Part shown: piece after piece, positions 48,462-56,386 of the stretch | Layout: each line of letters opens with the position of its first letter | How positions within the stretch are numbered: the first letter of the stretch is position 1 | DNA from: an uncultured Hyphomonadaceae bacterium | GTDB taxonomy: Bacteria > Pseudomonadota > Alphaproteobacteria > Caulobacterales > Maricaulaceae | DNA: 64,000 nucleotides | Reading direction: 5' to 3' | NCBI GenBank assembly: GCA_913058335.1 | Contig: CAJXPX010000005.1 | Coordinates: 1-64,000 of the forward strand | Translations under genes and position numbers: made by a program | The notes under the pieces: generated by a model | The model's database searches: none | What the model was told of the DNA's origin: nothing | What the model saw: the letters and a program-made list of their open reading frames with translations, nothing else

Positions 48462-50111
48462 TCACCCAGCAACCGCACCTGCGATTTTTCGCAGTTCAAA
48501 TTTTTGAATCTTCCCTGTTGATGTTTTTGGAAGTTGCATGAAAGTCACTCGCGTCGGGCACTTAAAGTGAGCGAGGCGCGCACGGCAAAACGTGATAATT
48601 TCGTCAGAATTAATTTGCTTGCCATCGATTACTTCGATGAAGGCCTGTGGCGTTTCCCCCCATTTTTCATGTGGGGCCGCAACAACGGCGGCGGCGACCA
48701 CTGCGGGATGGCTGTTGAGAACCCCCTCGACCTCAATGCTTGATATATTCTCACCGCCGGAGATTATTATATCCTTGGATCGATCACGAATTTCAATGTA
48801 GCCGTCAGCATGCACAACGGCTAAATCACCGCTGTGAAAATAGCCGCCTGAGAAGGCTTTTTTAGTCGCCTCTAGGTCGTTCAGATATTCAGACATTACT
48901 ATGTTTCCTCGAAACATAACTTCACCCATCGTTTCGCCATCGCTTGGTACTGGGCGCATCGTTTCAGGATCCATCACGACGACTGCGCCAACCACCGGAT
49001 AGCCAATGCCTTGGCGAGCCTTTAGCTCAGCTTTTTTCTCTAGGGGTAGATCGTCCCATTCAGGTCGCCATGCACAAACAGTGCAAGGGCCATAAACTTC
49101 CGTCAGGCCATATGTGTGGGTAATATCGAATCCTGCTTCCTCTGCCTGTTGGAGAACGGCCGCTGGAGGGGCTGCACCCGCCGTCATTACGGAGATAATT
49201 CGTGTGCGCTTTTTCGAGGAAGATATTGCGGCCTCAACTAACATTCTAACAACGATTGGAGCGCCACATAAATGGGTAACTTCGTGGATATCTACTAAGT
49301 CTAAGAAAGCTGCCGGGTCTACACCTCGGACGCAGACATGGGTGCCGCCCTGGAGAGCAATGGTCCATGGAAAGCACCAGCCATTGCAGTGAAATAAGGG
49401 TAGTGACCATAAATAGACAGGATAGTGAGGCATTTGCCAAGAAAGCGCGTTGCCGATAGCATTAAGATAGGCGCCGCGATGGTGCAATATTACCCCCTTT
49501 GGCTTGCCTGTAGTTCCTGATGTATAATTCAGCGCAATAGGGCCGCGTTCGTCTATAGGAGGTAGGTGAAACGCACCTTCACAATCATCGCCACTCAAAA
49601 AATCCTCATATGTGCGGGCGGAACTTGAAGGTGAGGTTTCACCACAAGTTTCGACTATCTCGATCATGACAATTTCGCGCTGAGAGATACTTATTGCTTC
49701 TGCCGCGATCGCTGTATAGCGCTGGTCAACTAAGAAAACTTTCGTGTCGGCATGATCGAGAATATAGGCGACGGCTTCAGCGTCTAGGCGGGTATTTATC
49801 GCGTTGATTACGCCACCCACCATTGGAATCCCAAAGCACGCTTCGATTGCCGCTGGAATGTTGTCTGCGATAATTGAGACTGTTTCTCCTGGATTTAGCC
49901 CAGCGCCATGTAGTGCACGGGCTAGCTGCCGGCAGCGATGACCAAAGTGTCGCCAAGTGCAACTGTAGGTGCCGTAAATAACAGCTGTAAGGTCGGCAAA
50001 TACGCGCTCAGCTCGCTGAAGAAAGCTTAACGGAGTAAGCGCTGCAAAGTTTGGAGCCTCCAAGGTGAAATCGTTGGGTGCTAGCTTGGCCTCATGTTTG
50101 TCTTTCGTCAT
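48462..50111 (-). CDS. AMP-dependent acyl-CoA synthetase
   Basis: An ANL-superfamily acid:CoA ligase of about 549 residues. P-loop-like adenylation motif LNYTSGTTGKPKGVILHHRG, LTEVYGPC, the hinge region SGDLAVVHADGYIEIRDRSK and the catalytic Lys in PKTSTGKIQKFELR are complete. The stretch SLPLFHCNGWCFPW is seen in plant-type AAE and DmdB-like enzymes acting on short, branched or aryl acids. The ATG at 50111 is used; a TTG three codons upstream is possible. It is divergent from the ring dioxygenase across a KstR2-type operator. Confidence 0.92.
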   Translation of the reverse strand: MTKDKHEAKLAPNDFTLEAPNFAALTPLSFLQRAERVFADLTAVIYGTYSCTWRHFGHRCRQLARALHGAGLNPGETVSIIADNIPAAIEACFGIPMVGGVINAINTRLDAEAVAYILDHADTKVFLVDQRYTAIAAEAISISQREIVMIEIVETCGETSPSSSARTYEDFLSGDDCEGAFHLPPIDERGPIALNYTSGTTGKPKGVILHHRGAYLNAIGNALSWQMPHYPVYLWSLPLFHCNGWCFPWTIALQGGTHVCVRGVDPAAFLDLVDIHEVTHLCGAPIVVRMLVEAAISSSKKRTRIISVMTAGAAPPAAVLQQAEEAGFDITHTYGLTEVYGPCTVCAWRPEWDDLPLEKKAELKARQGIGYPVVGAVVVMDPETMRPVPSDGETMGEVMFRGNIVMSEYLNDLEATKKAFSGGYFHSGDLAVVHADGYIEIRDRSKDIIISGGENISSIEVEGVLNSHPAVVAAAVVAAPHEKWGETPQAFIEVIDGKQINSDEIITFCRARLAHFKCPTRVTFMQLPKTSTGKIQKFELRKIAGAVAG

Positions 50112-50191
50112 TACACTCAACTTTCTTTATAACGCGACACCCACAAAATTACTTGCGGCTTGACAGCATAATAGGTCTGGTCTATTAAATA

Positions 50192-50205
50192 AACAAGCGC
50201 TTGGT
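50192..50205. promoter_or_regulatory. KstR2-type operator in the divergent promoter
   Basis: AACAAGCGCTTGGT fits the KstR2 consensus AnCAAGnnCTTGnT at every defined position. It sits midway between the divergent acyl-CoA synthetase (start 50111) and ring dioxygenase (start 50272) genes. The TetR protein at 43196 is the obvious candidate to bind it. Confidence 0.7.
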
Positions 50206-50235
50206 TAGATTTATGAGCGTTATAGAATAAGCTCT

Positions 50236-50254
50236 ATTGCCAGCGGCAATTTTT
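50236..50254 (+). terminator. Leader hairpin ATTGCC-AGC-GGCAAT-TTTT
   Basis: A perfect 6-bp stem (50236-50241 and 50245-50250) with a three-base loop and TTTT, just ahead of the dioxygenase ribosome-binding site AAGGAGG (50258-50264). It has the form of a short attenuator, but could equally be chance or an operator. Confidence 0.4.
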
Positions 50255-50271
50255 ACCAAGGAGGCGAAAGC

Positions 50272-51537
50272 ATGACCGAGCATAGTAGCGAAGCTGAGGG
50301 ATTTGACTACAACGATTTGATCAGCAATGAGCGGGTGCATTCGACTCTGTATACGGACGAACGAGTCTTTGAAGACGAGATGGACAGGATATACCGGAAA
50401 GGGTGGGTGTTCGTTTGTCATGACTCAGAGGTGCCTAATGCTGGAGATTTCGTTCGGCGCAATATAGGGCGAGAGCCTGTGTTTGCGATTCGCTCGCGTG
50501 ACGGCGAGATTTCTGTTATTGTTAACCGCTGCGCGCATCGCGGAAACATTATCTGTCAAGAGGATAAGGGTACTGCGAGGGCGCTTGTGTGTCAGTACCA
50601 TGGCTGGGCATACGATACCAAGGGGGCTTTAGTGGATGTTCCTTATCCTGGCGGATTTAAGGGGGATTTCTCATGTCATGGTCTTCAGCGATTGGCAAAG
50701 GTGGATGCTTATCAAGGGTTCGTTTTTGCGACCTTCAATGAGGATGCTCCACCATTGTTGGAGCATCTTGGCCGCGCTACTGAATTAATTGATAGGGCTG
50801 TCGAAATGTCGCCTGTTGGTCGAATACGGCTATCGGGTGGCTGGGTTAAGCACCAATTTAACTGCAACTGGAAAATGCTACCGGAGAACGATACGGATGG
50901 GTATCACGTTAATTTTGTGCATCCGTCGTTCGCGCAGGCCATTCGGTCTAACTATGATGATGCTGTGTTGCATGATGAGGAAACTCTTAAGTCTCAATCT
51001 AAGGATTGGGGTGGTGGTCATACGGAGTTGTTCTTTTCTCCGACCTATTCAAAGCCGCTGGAGTGGTTTGGGTGTTCTGAGGATCGGCATTCCAGCTACC
51101 AAGAGGCCATGATTAAGGCTTACGGGAAAAAAAAGGGCGCGGGCATTCTGGTTGATGGGCCGCCTCATGCGGTCATTTTTCCAAACTTGTTTTTGGGAGA
51201 GATGAATATCGTCCGCTTTGAGCCTGTGGCTTCCGGTGTGTGTCTGCATACGCATACGCCTATGTACCTTGAGGGCGTTGATGACGATGTCAATAAGCGG
51301 ATTTTGCGCCAGTCCGAGGGGGCGCTTGGTCCTTCGGCGTTCTTGTTGGCGGATGATTGCGTCATCGCGGAGCGAGCTCAAGCTGCGTTAACGGGTGAGG
51401 GGGGCTGGCTCGACTTGAGTCGAGGGGCCGAACGAGAAGAGGTCGATGATCGTGGTGTTATTACCAGTCATGTGACGGATGAAACGCCTAACCGCGGTTT
51501 TTGGCGCCGCTACAAAGAGGTGATGGCGCCGAGTTAG
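50272..51537 (+). CDS. Aromatic ring-hydroxylating dioxygenase, alpha subunit
   Basis: The catalytic subunit of a multicomponent Rieske dioxygenase, 421 residues. Rieske ligands Cys87-x-His89 (NRCAHRGN) and Cys107-x2-His110 (VCQYHGWAY); the iron triad is Asp209-x2-His212-x4-His217 (DGYHVNFVH), with the usual bridging carboxylate region ENDTD. It would cis-dihydroxylate an aromatic ring. It belongs with the beta subunit 82 bp downstream and the Rieske ferredoxin at 47537. The benzoate/anthranilate/cumate branch is the likeliest, but no cis-diol dehydrogenase is adjacent, which may mean the diol re-aromatises by losing CO2 or another group. Confidence 0.94.
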   Translation: MTEHSSEAEGFDYNDLISNERVHSTLYTDERVFEDEMDRIYRKGWVFVCHDSEVPNAGDFVRRNIGREPVFAIRSRDGEISVIVNRCAHRGNIICQEDKGTARALVCQYHGWAYDTKGALVDVPYPGGFKGDFSCHGLQRLAKVDAYQGFVFATFNEDAPPLLEHLGRATELIDRAVEMSPVGRIRLSGGWVKHQFNCNWKMLPENDTDGYHVNFVHPSFAQAIRSNYDDAVLHDEETLKSQSKDWGGGHTELFFSPTYSKPLEWFGCSEDRHSSYQEAMIKAYGKKKGAGILVDGPPHAVIFPNLFLGEMNIVRFEPVASGVCLHTHTPMYLEGVDDDVNKRILRQSEGALGPSAFLLADDCVIAERAQAALTGEGGWLDLSRGAEREEVDDRGVITSHVTDETPNRGFWRRYKEVMAPS

Positions 51538-51619
51538 ATGATGCGCAACTAGAGTTAATGGGGATTTGGCTATGGAGGCCAAATGCTGAGATAAAATTAC
51601 TTTATAATAAGGCTATAGA

Positions 51620-52108
51620 ATGGTGTTACCGGAAGAACGTGCCGAGATAGAGGCTTTCCTTTTTAAGGAGGCCCGGCTCGCTGATGAATCTCAATACTCA
51701 GAATGGGAAGGTTTGGTTGCTGATGACATGCACTATTGGGTGCCCTCATTCGAGGGGCAGGATCGCGAATCGGAACAAGTATCTATACTAAACGACAATC
51801 GCACGAGGCTCGCTACTCGGATTCGGCAATTAAACACCGGGGTTCGACATGCGCAGCTCCCTCCGTCACGGATGCGAAGGGTGATTTCGAATATTGAAAT
51901 CAAAGCTCTCGAGAATGACGAATACGTCGTTGGATCTAATGTAGTGATTTATGAGTACCGTCGGCAAGCAAAGGATGAGCTAGAAGTCTGGCCCGCCAGA
52001 GTAGAGCATATGCTGAGGCGGGTTAATGGCGAGATAAAGATGTTTAGCAAAAGTATTTTTCTACTGGGTTCGGAGGGGCCGGTGCGCGGTCTCTCGTTCC
52101 TCATCTAG
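51620..52108 (+). CDS. Aromatic ring-hydroxylating dioxygenase, beta subunit
   Basis: The structural small subunit, 162 residues, of the SnoaL/NTF2-like fold. It has the family pattern EAFLFKEARLADESQYSEWE, DDMHYWVP, and a C-terminal SKSIFLLGSEGPVRGLSFLI. It follows the alpha subunit and precedes the thiolase-like gene by 15 bp, so all are in one transcript. Confidence 0.9.
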   Translation: MVLPEERAEIEAFLFKEARLADESQYSEWEGLVADDMHYWVPSFEGQDRESEQVSILNDNRTRLATRIRQLNTGVRHAQLPPSRMRRVISNIEIKALENDEYVVGSNVVIYEYRRQAKDELEVWPARVEHMLRRVNGEIKMFSKSIFLLGSEGPVRGLSFLI

Positions 52109-52123
52109 CTGGATGATGTAAGA

Positions 52124-53308
52124 GTGACCACTATTGAGAAGCGTCGAAGTAAAGTCGCCATAATCGGTTTGGGTGCGAGTGAGTTCTCCCGCAGTGGAGG
52201 GACATCTGCTCGGGCGCTCGCGGCAGAGGGCTGCGTAAACGCCATTTCTGATGCTGGAATGACTAAGAAAGATATTGACGGACTGTTACTGAATAGGAGT
52301 CCGTTGGAACCGCATGAGACATTGCCTCTTGAGCTAAGGCGGGACATGGGACTTGGGGATTTATCTTTACTCGCGTCAATTGAGGGCGAGGGTAGTTCTG
52401 CTCTACAAATGATTCAATACGCTTCATATGCTGTTAGCTCGGGTGCCGCAAAGGCGGTGTTATGTGTGTTTGCAGATGCGCCCGTCGGTGACAGTGGCGC
52501 CGGGGATTCTTATGCGGTCTCTCTCGGATTGACTGGGCTTGAGGGGTGGGATGAACGTCAAGGTTTGATTGGTGCAGTAGGAGGTTTCGCTCTTTCTGCT
52601 CAACGGTATTTCCATTTATATGGGGGAGGTCCGGACGCCTTGTATTCTGCCGCAGCGTCGGATCGCAGCTGGGCCCAAAAAAATCCGGATGCGTTTCTGC
52701 GCAAACCTCTGACCAAGGAGGAGTATCTCGCCTCGCGTTGGATAGTAGAGCCGCTACGGCTTTTTGACTGCGCCTACCCTGTAAACGGAGCTGTTGCTGT
52801 GGTTGTCACTAGTGCCAGTCACGCGGAGGAGTGGGAAGGTACACCTACGTATATTCATGGTTTTGGACAAGGGCACGGTGGATCGCCGAATTTTTCTGGC
52901 TACGAACCAGAGGTGAAAACAGGTGCGGAGGTGGCTGCTCGGAATTTGTATGCAGCTACGGGGCTTTCACCGCAGAATTTTGATTTTTGCGAGTTCTACA
53001 ACGCTTTCAGTATAACGACGCTTCTTGCTCTTGAGGGATATGGGTTTTGCGGTGCAGGGGAGGCTGTAGACTTCATTTCTGATGGTGCAACTGCTCCGGG
53101 TGGAGCATTGCCAACAAATACGGGCGGAGGGCATTTATCGTCATATTATTTGCAGGGTATGACGCCAATTCATGAGGGCGTCGTACAAATTCGCGGAGAA
53201 GGAGGGGATAGGCAGCTGGCAGTTTCAGATATCGGTCTGGTTACAGGCTTCGGTGGACGCATGGACTTTCATGCAGCCATGGCAATTAGTCAGCATAGGG
53301 AGCTTTGA
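52124..53308 (+). CDS. Thiolase-like protein without the nucleophilic cysteine (Ltp2-like)
   Basis: A thiolase-superfamily protein of 394 residues, of the SCP-x/lipid-transfer group. The place of the first catalytic Cys reads SIEGEGSSALQMI, with no cysteine, and the C-terminal Cys motif of true thiolases is GFGGRMDFHAAMAI. Such Cys-less proteins paired with a DUF35 partner include Ltp2, a retro-aldolase that cleaves acyl-CoA side chains of steroids. The DUF35 gene follows at once. Start is GTG at 52124. It may cleave a beta-hydroxyacyl-CoA side chain from an aromatic or alicyclic ring, but this is inference. Confidence 0.85.
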   Translation: MTTIEKRRSKVAIIGLGASEFSRSGGTSARALAAEGCVNAISDAGMTKKDIDGLLLNRSPLEPHETLPLELRRDMGLGDLSLLASIEGEGSSALQMIQYASYAVSSGAAKAVLCVFADAPVGDSGAGDSYAVSLGLTGLEGWDERQGLIGAVGGFALSAQRYFHLYGGGPDALYSAAASDRSWAQKNPDAFLRKPLTKEEYLASRWIVEPLRLFDCAYPVNGAVAVVVTSASHAEEWEGTPTYIHGFGQGHGGSPNFSGYEPEVKTGAEVAARNLYAATGLSPQNFDFCEFYNAFSITTLLALEGYGFCGAGEAVDFISDGATAPGGALPTNTGGGHLSSYYLQGMTPIHEGVVQIRGEGGDRQLAVSDIGLVTGFGGRMDFHAAMAISQHREL

Positions 53309-53313
53309 GCGAG

Positions 53314-53703
53314 ATGCCTGAGAGAGAATCTATATCGTCATACGCAGACTCCATAGCCGATGAAGTGCTCTTGAGGCTGGAGAAGGGTGAATTGACCTGC
53401 CCCGATTGTAGCAACGGGTGCGGAGTTGCGGATTATGCATCTCGTATTTGTCCAATTTGTTCAGGCCCTCTTGCGCCGCGCCCCGTTTCCGGCAAAGGGC
53501 ATATCCACTCGTTCGCTGTGTATCATATGCAATACGGGCCTGAATATTCAGTCCCGCATACTGTGTTGTTTGTTGAGCTTGAGGAGGGGTGCCGCTTGGC
53601 AGCTGTGTTGTCGGGCCGAGAAGAATCAGAACCTCGCGTTGGGGATGAAGTGCGTTTTTGTGGAGCGATCAGCGGGAAAGTCCAGTTTTCACTTATAAAC
53701 TAA
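53314..53703 (+). CDS. DUF35 Zn-ribbon/OB-fold protein, thiolase partner
   Basis: A protein of 129 residues with an N-terminal zinc ribbon (CPDC ... CPIC, about residues 29-54) and a C-terminal OB fold (GKGHIHSFAVYH to GDEVRFCGAISG). DUF35 proteins form complexes with thiolase-like enzymes and bind the CoA part of the substrate. The ATG at 53314 is used; a TTG at 53305 overlapping the upstream stop is the alternative. Its adjacency to a Cys-less thiolase strongly suggests a heteromeric Ltp2-type complex. Confidence 0.9.
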   Translation: MPERESISSYADSIADEVLLRLEKGELTCPDCSNGCGVADYASRICPICSGPLAPRPVSGKGHIHSFAVYHMQYGPEYSVPHTVLFVELEEGCRLAAVLSGREESEPRVGDEVRFCGAISGKVQFSLIN

Positions 53704-53722
53704 AAGATGGGAGGATATAAAG

Positions 53723-55381
53723 ATGACGACATTAGAAAATTCAAATCCACATAGTGCTGAGAAGAGTTTGGCTGGAAACGAATTGTTTCCACCGTCAGGC
53801 CTTGAAATTTTACCTCGCGATTTAGTGCGCCGGACTGGGCTGAACAACCCTAACAAAGTTGCTTATATCTGCGGTGATCGGAGTAAGACATGGGGCGAAA
53901 TGCACGTGAATTCCGAACGTATGGCTTTAGCTTTGCAGAATGAGGGCTTCGCTACGGGTGACGCGATTGGAATAATGGCTCCTGAGTGTATTGAAGTTTA
54001 TGAGCATTTTTTCGCATGTATGAAGATCGGTTTAATTCGCGTCGGGATTAACAGGCGTTATGTTGACGCTGAGCTTCGACATGTTTTTCGCGACGCAGGC
54101 CTCAGAGGATTGCTAGTTCATGCTTCGTGCGAAAACCTCTTGAGCAATGTGCGCGAGGATTTGCGCGACTTGGGTATTGTAACAATTGGGTTTGGCGGTG
54201 ATCATAACTACGACCTTGATATTGATATCCTCATGGCAAAACATGATACTGCATTGCACTATCCGCCTTTGTCCTTAAGTGCCCCGCTGATGTATAGTTA
54301 TACGTCTGGAACAACGGGCGTCCCGAAGGGGGCGGTGTTGAACCATGGTGGTGTTGCGGCGACTATTCTCCATGCTGTGGCCGAATTTGGGTTTACCCGT
54401 GACGACAGTTTTTTACTGCCTACCGGAAATGCATGGGTGGCTGTAATTCTGGCTCTCCTAGGACTTGCGAATGGAATGACACATGTGATCGCGGATGGCG
54501 ATTATGACCGAGCTACTTTTTTTGACACAGTGGCTGAGAAAAATGTTTCCGTATTTTTGTTAGCCCCTACGATGTTGAATTGGGCGTTAGAGGATAACCG
54601 CAAGACTCCCTTCGACCTGTCTTCAGTCCGGCTAATTATTTACGGGTCTTCGCCAGCCTCTCCGACATTAATACAAAACGTGTCTGAAACTTTCGGAAAA
54701 GACATGGTAAATGTTTATGCGCTAACTGAAACAACTTGGGGCGGGGTGACGTTTTTGTCGTCTGCCGATCACCAAAAAGCTCTGACCACCGATAATAATC
54801 TGCTTTCCTCCGTAGGTCGTGTCGCCTCACACTTCGAAATATCGATACGCGATGAATCGGGAAAGCCGGTTGCAATAGGCGATCCTGGAGAAATATGGCT
54901 CCGTGGTCCTACAATTATGTCGCATTACCTGAATTTGCCAGAGCAGAATCAAGAAACACTTCGTGATGGATGGTTACGAACAAACGATATCGGGAAGCTC
55001 GATGATGATGGCTACCTGTTTTTGTTAGATCGCCAAAAGTTCATGATTGTCTCTGGTGGGGTGAACGTATACCCGGCGGCAGTTGAAGCTGTTATGTCGA
55101 GGCATCCTGGAGTTGCCGATATTTGCGTGATTGGTGTTCCACACCCGGACTGGGGCGAAGCTGTCATTGCGCTCGTGCGAGCAAGTGATGAGTACAAGGA
55201 GCTTTCAAGCGATGACTTGATAGAGTTCTGCCGTGATAAACTAAACCGTATATCGACGCCAAAACATATTATTTTCGTCACTGATGATTTTCCGCGCACC
55301 ACTAATTTTAAGGTTCGCAAGAAAGAAGTCCGCGACTTTGTATTGAAAAAAGGTCTCCCTTGGGAAACATCTCAAAAGTGA
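53723..55381 (+). CDS. AMP-dependent acyl-CoA synthetase
   Basis: A second ANL-family acid:CoA ligase, 552 residues. It has YSYTSGTTGVPKGAVLNHGG, YALTETTWGGV, WLRTNDIGKLDDDGYLFLLD and, at the catalytic lysine position, FPRTTNFKVRKKEVRD. The typical PxxxxGK motif is altered to TTNFKVRKKE, so the lysine is kept but the glycine is lost. It resembles long-chain or cyclohexane/aryl carboxylate ligases. With the other ligase at 48462 it means that two different acids or two stages of one pathway are activated. Confidence 0.92.
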   Translation: MTTLENSNPHSAEKSLAGNELFPPSGLEILPRDLVRRTGLNNPNKVAYICGDRSKTWGEMHVNSERMALALQNEGFATGDAIGIMAPECIEVYEHFFACMKIGLIRVGINRRYVDAELRHVFRDAGLRGLLVHASCENLLSNVREDLRDLGIVTIGFGGDHNYDLDIDILMAKHDTALHYPPLSLSAPLMYSYTSGTTGVPKGAVLNHGGVAATILHAVAEFGFTRDDSFLLPTGNAWVAVILALLGLANGMTHVIADGDYDRATFFDTVAEKNVSVFLLAPTMLNWALEDNRKTPFDLSSVRLIIYGSSPASPTLIQNVSETFGKDMVNVYALTETTWGGVTFLSSADHQKALTTDNNLLSSVGRVASHFEISIRDESGKPVAIGDPGEIWLRGPTIMSHYLNLPEQNQETLRDGWLRTNDIGKLDDDGYLFLLDRQKFMIVSGGVNVYPAAVEAVMSRHPGVADICVIGVPHPDWGEAVIALVRASDEYKELSSDDLIEFCRDKLNRISTPKHIIFVTDDFPRTTNFKVRKKEVRDFVLKKGLPWETSQK

Positions 55382-55389
55382 AGCTTTAA

Positions 55390-55464
55390 ATGTTTGGTGA
55401 AGTGCCTCGTCAACAGATCATATCAGTCGACGCTACGACTTACCCCGATGTGACGACGGCCTAA
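55390..55464 (+). pseudogene. Remnant of a transglutaminase-like gene (C-terminal 24 codons)
   Basis: This short frame reads EVPRQQIIS then TTYPDVTTA before TAA. The transglutaminase-like protein encoded at 35939-36601 ends with GVPRQQIIS, then KTYPNIAAPNPE. The shared VPRQQIIS and TYP in the same spacing and at the very C-terminus mark it as a decayed or truncated copy of that family. Upstream sequence belongs to the acyl-CoA synthetase gene, so the rest of the gene is gone, probably replaced by the cluster. Confidence 0.75.
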
Positions 55465-55915
55465 CAAGAATAAGGTTCAAGACTGTCCTCGTGAAATTCT
55501 AATTGCATGGGCAAATTGTAGCAAGTTGATGGGCTATGCAGCAAAAGTGAGCATAACAAGCAATAAGAGATTTACTTTCAATCAAAGATTGGGGTCGCGC
55601 CTGATACACTAAAAACTCTCTCAATTGTTCAGATAATTGGATGGGAAAGGTGTTGTATAGCTTTATGTTTAAAAATCCGCGGGTTCAGATCGCTATTTTG
55701 CACCTACCTCCCAAACCGAATGGGCAAAAATAAAACAATTAAAGTGTTGCATAATATGTATCGCATGTGAGAATAAGGAAAATATATAAATCATATAACG
55801 GATGGTTTGAGATGGAGTTCCTAATAAAGTCTGTCTTCTATCTTCCGTCGTTATGCAACGAAAACTTGAAAATGCAGGCCGCTTGTCATCCGGCTGCGAA
55901 TTTAGGGATAGGTAA
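55465..55915. other. 451-bp AT-rich region between remnant and HbpS-like gene
   Basis: No supported gene on either strand. It probably contains the promoter of the lower meta-cleavage operon, but I could not identify a convincing -35/-10 pair or operator. Its composition and the neighbouring gene remnant suggest a recombination junction between two catabolic modules. Confidence 0.5.
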
Positions 55916-56356
55916 ATGCCAACAGGGATAATAAATTTGAAAACTCTCACTGATGAAGCAACGGGAATCATTATTTCGTCAGTTTTGAAAAAGGCCAACG
56001 ATCTTGAAAGACAAGTTTGTATAAGCGTCTACGGGTCGCAAGGTGCTGAACTCGCATACTTTAAAATGACTAAATCACCGGAACTATGCTCTCAAATTGC
56101 ACGTGATAAAGCTTATTCATCGGCCTGTTTCGGCGTTGCTACAACTGACTGGCAGGAAATTTTGAAAAATGAAGATAAGCGTGTTTTGTCTGGCTTATCG
56201 CAAGTTAAGAGATTCATGGCCTTCGGCGGTGGAATCCCAATTTTACATGATGGTGAGTTGATTGGTGGCGTAGGCGTTTCTGGCGCTAGTGAAAATGAAG
56301 ATGTGATGTGCGCGCAAGCGGGGGTTGATGCGTTTGCCCAGCTAACGAAAAACTAA
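55916..56356 (+). CDS. GlcG/HbpS family protein
   Basis: A 146-residue protein of the GlcG/HbpS-like family (PF03928 type), with the mid-region KAYSSACFGVATTDW and the C-terminal FGGGIPILHDGELIGGVGVSG that define it. Some family members bind haem; the actual role in catabolic operons is unclear. AGGGATAGG lies just before the ATG. It is the first gene of the lower meta-cleavage operon, 30 bp ahead of xylG. Confidence 0.88.
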   Translation: MPTGIINLKTLTDEATGIIISSVLKKANDLERQVCISVYGSQGAELAYFKMTKSPELCSQIARDKAYSSACFGVATTDWQEILKNEDKRVLSGLSQVKRFMAFGGGIPILHDGELIGGVGVSGASENEDVMCAQAGVDAFAQLTKN

Positions 56357-56386
56357 TTAAAAGGATAAAGATAGGGAGCAATTTAG

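Noticed and set aside
55670-55725. GCGGGTTCAGATCGC followed by TTTTGCACC looked like a tRNA 3' end
   Set aside because: No anticodon arm, D-arm or pairing acceptor upstream, and no CCA in register. Treated as chance similarity.
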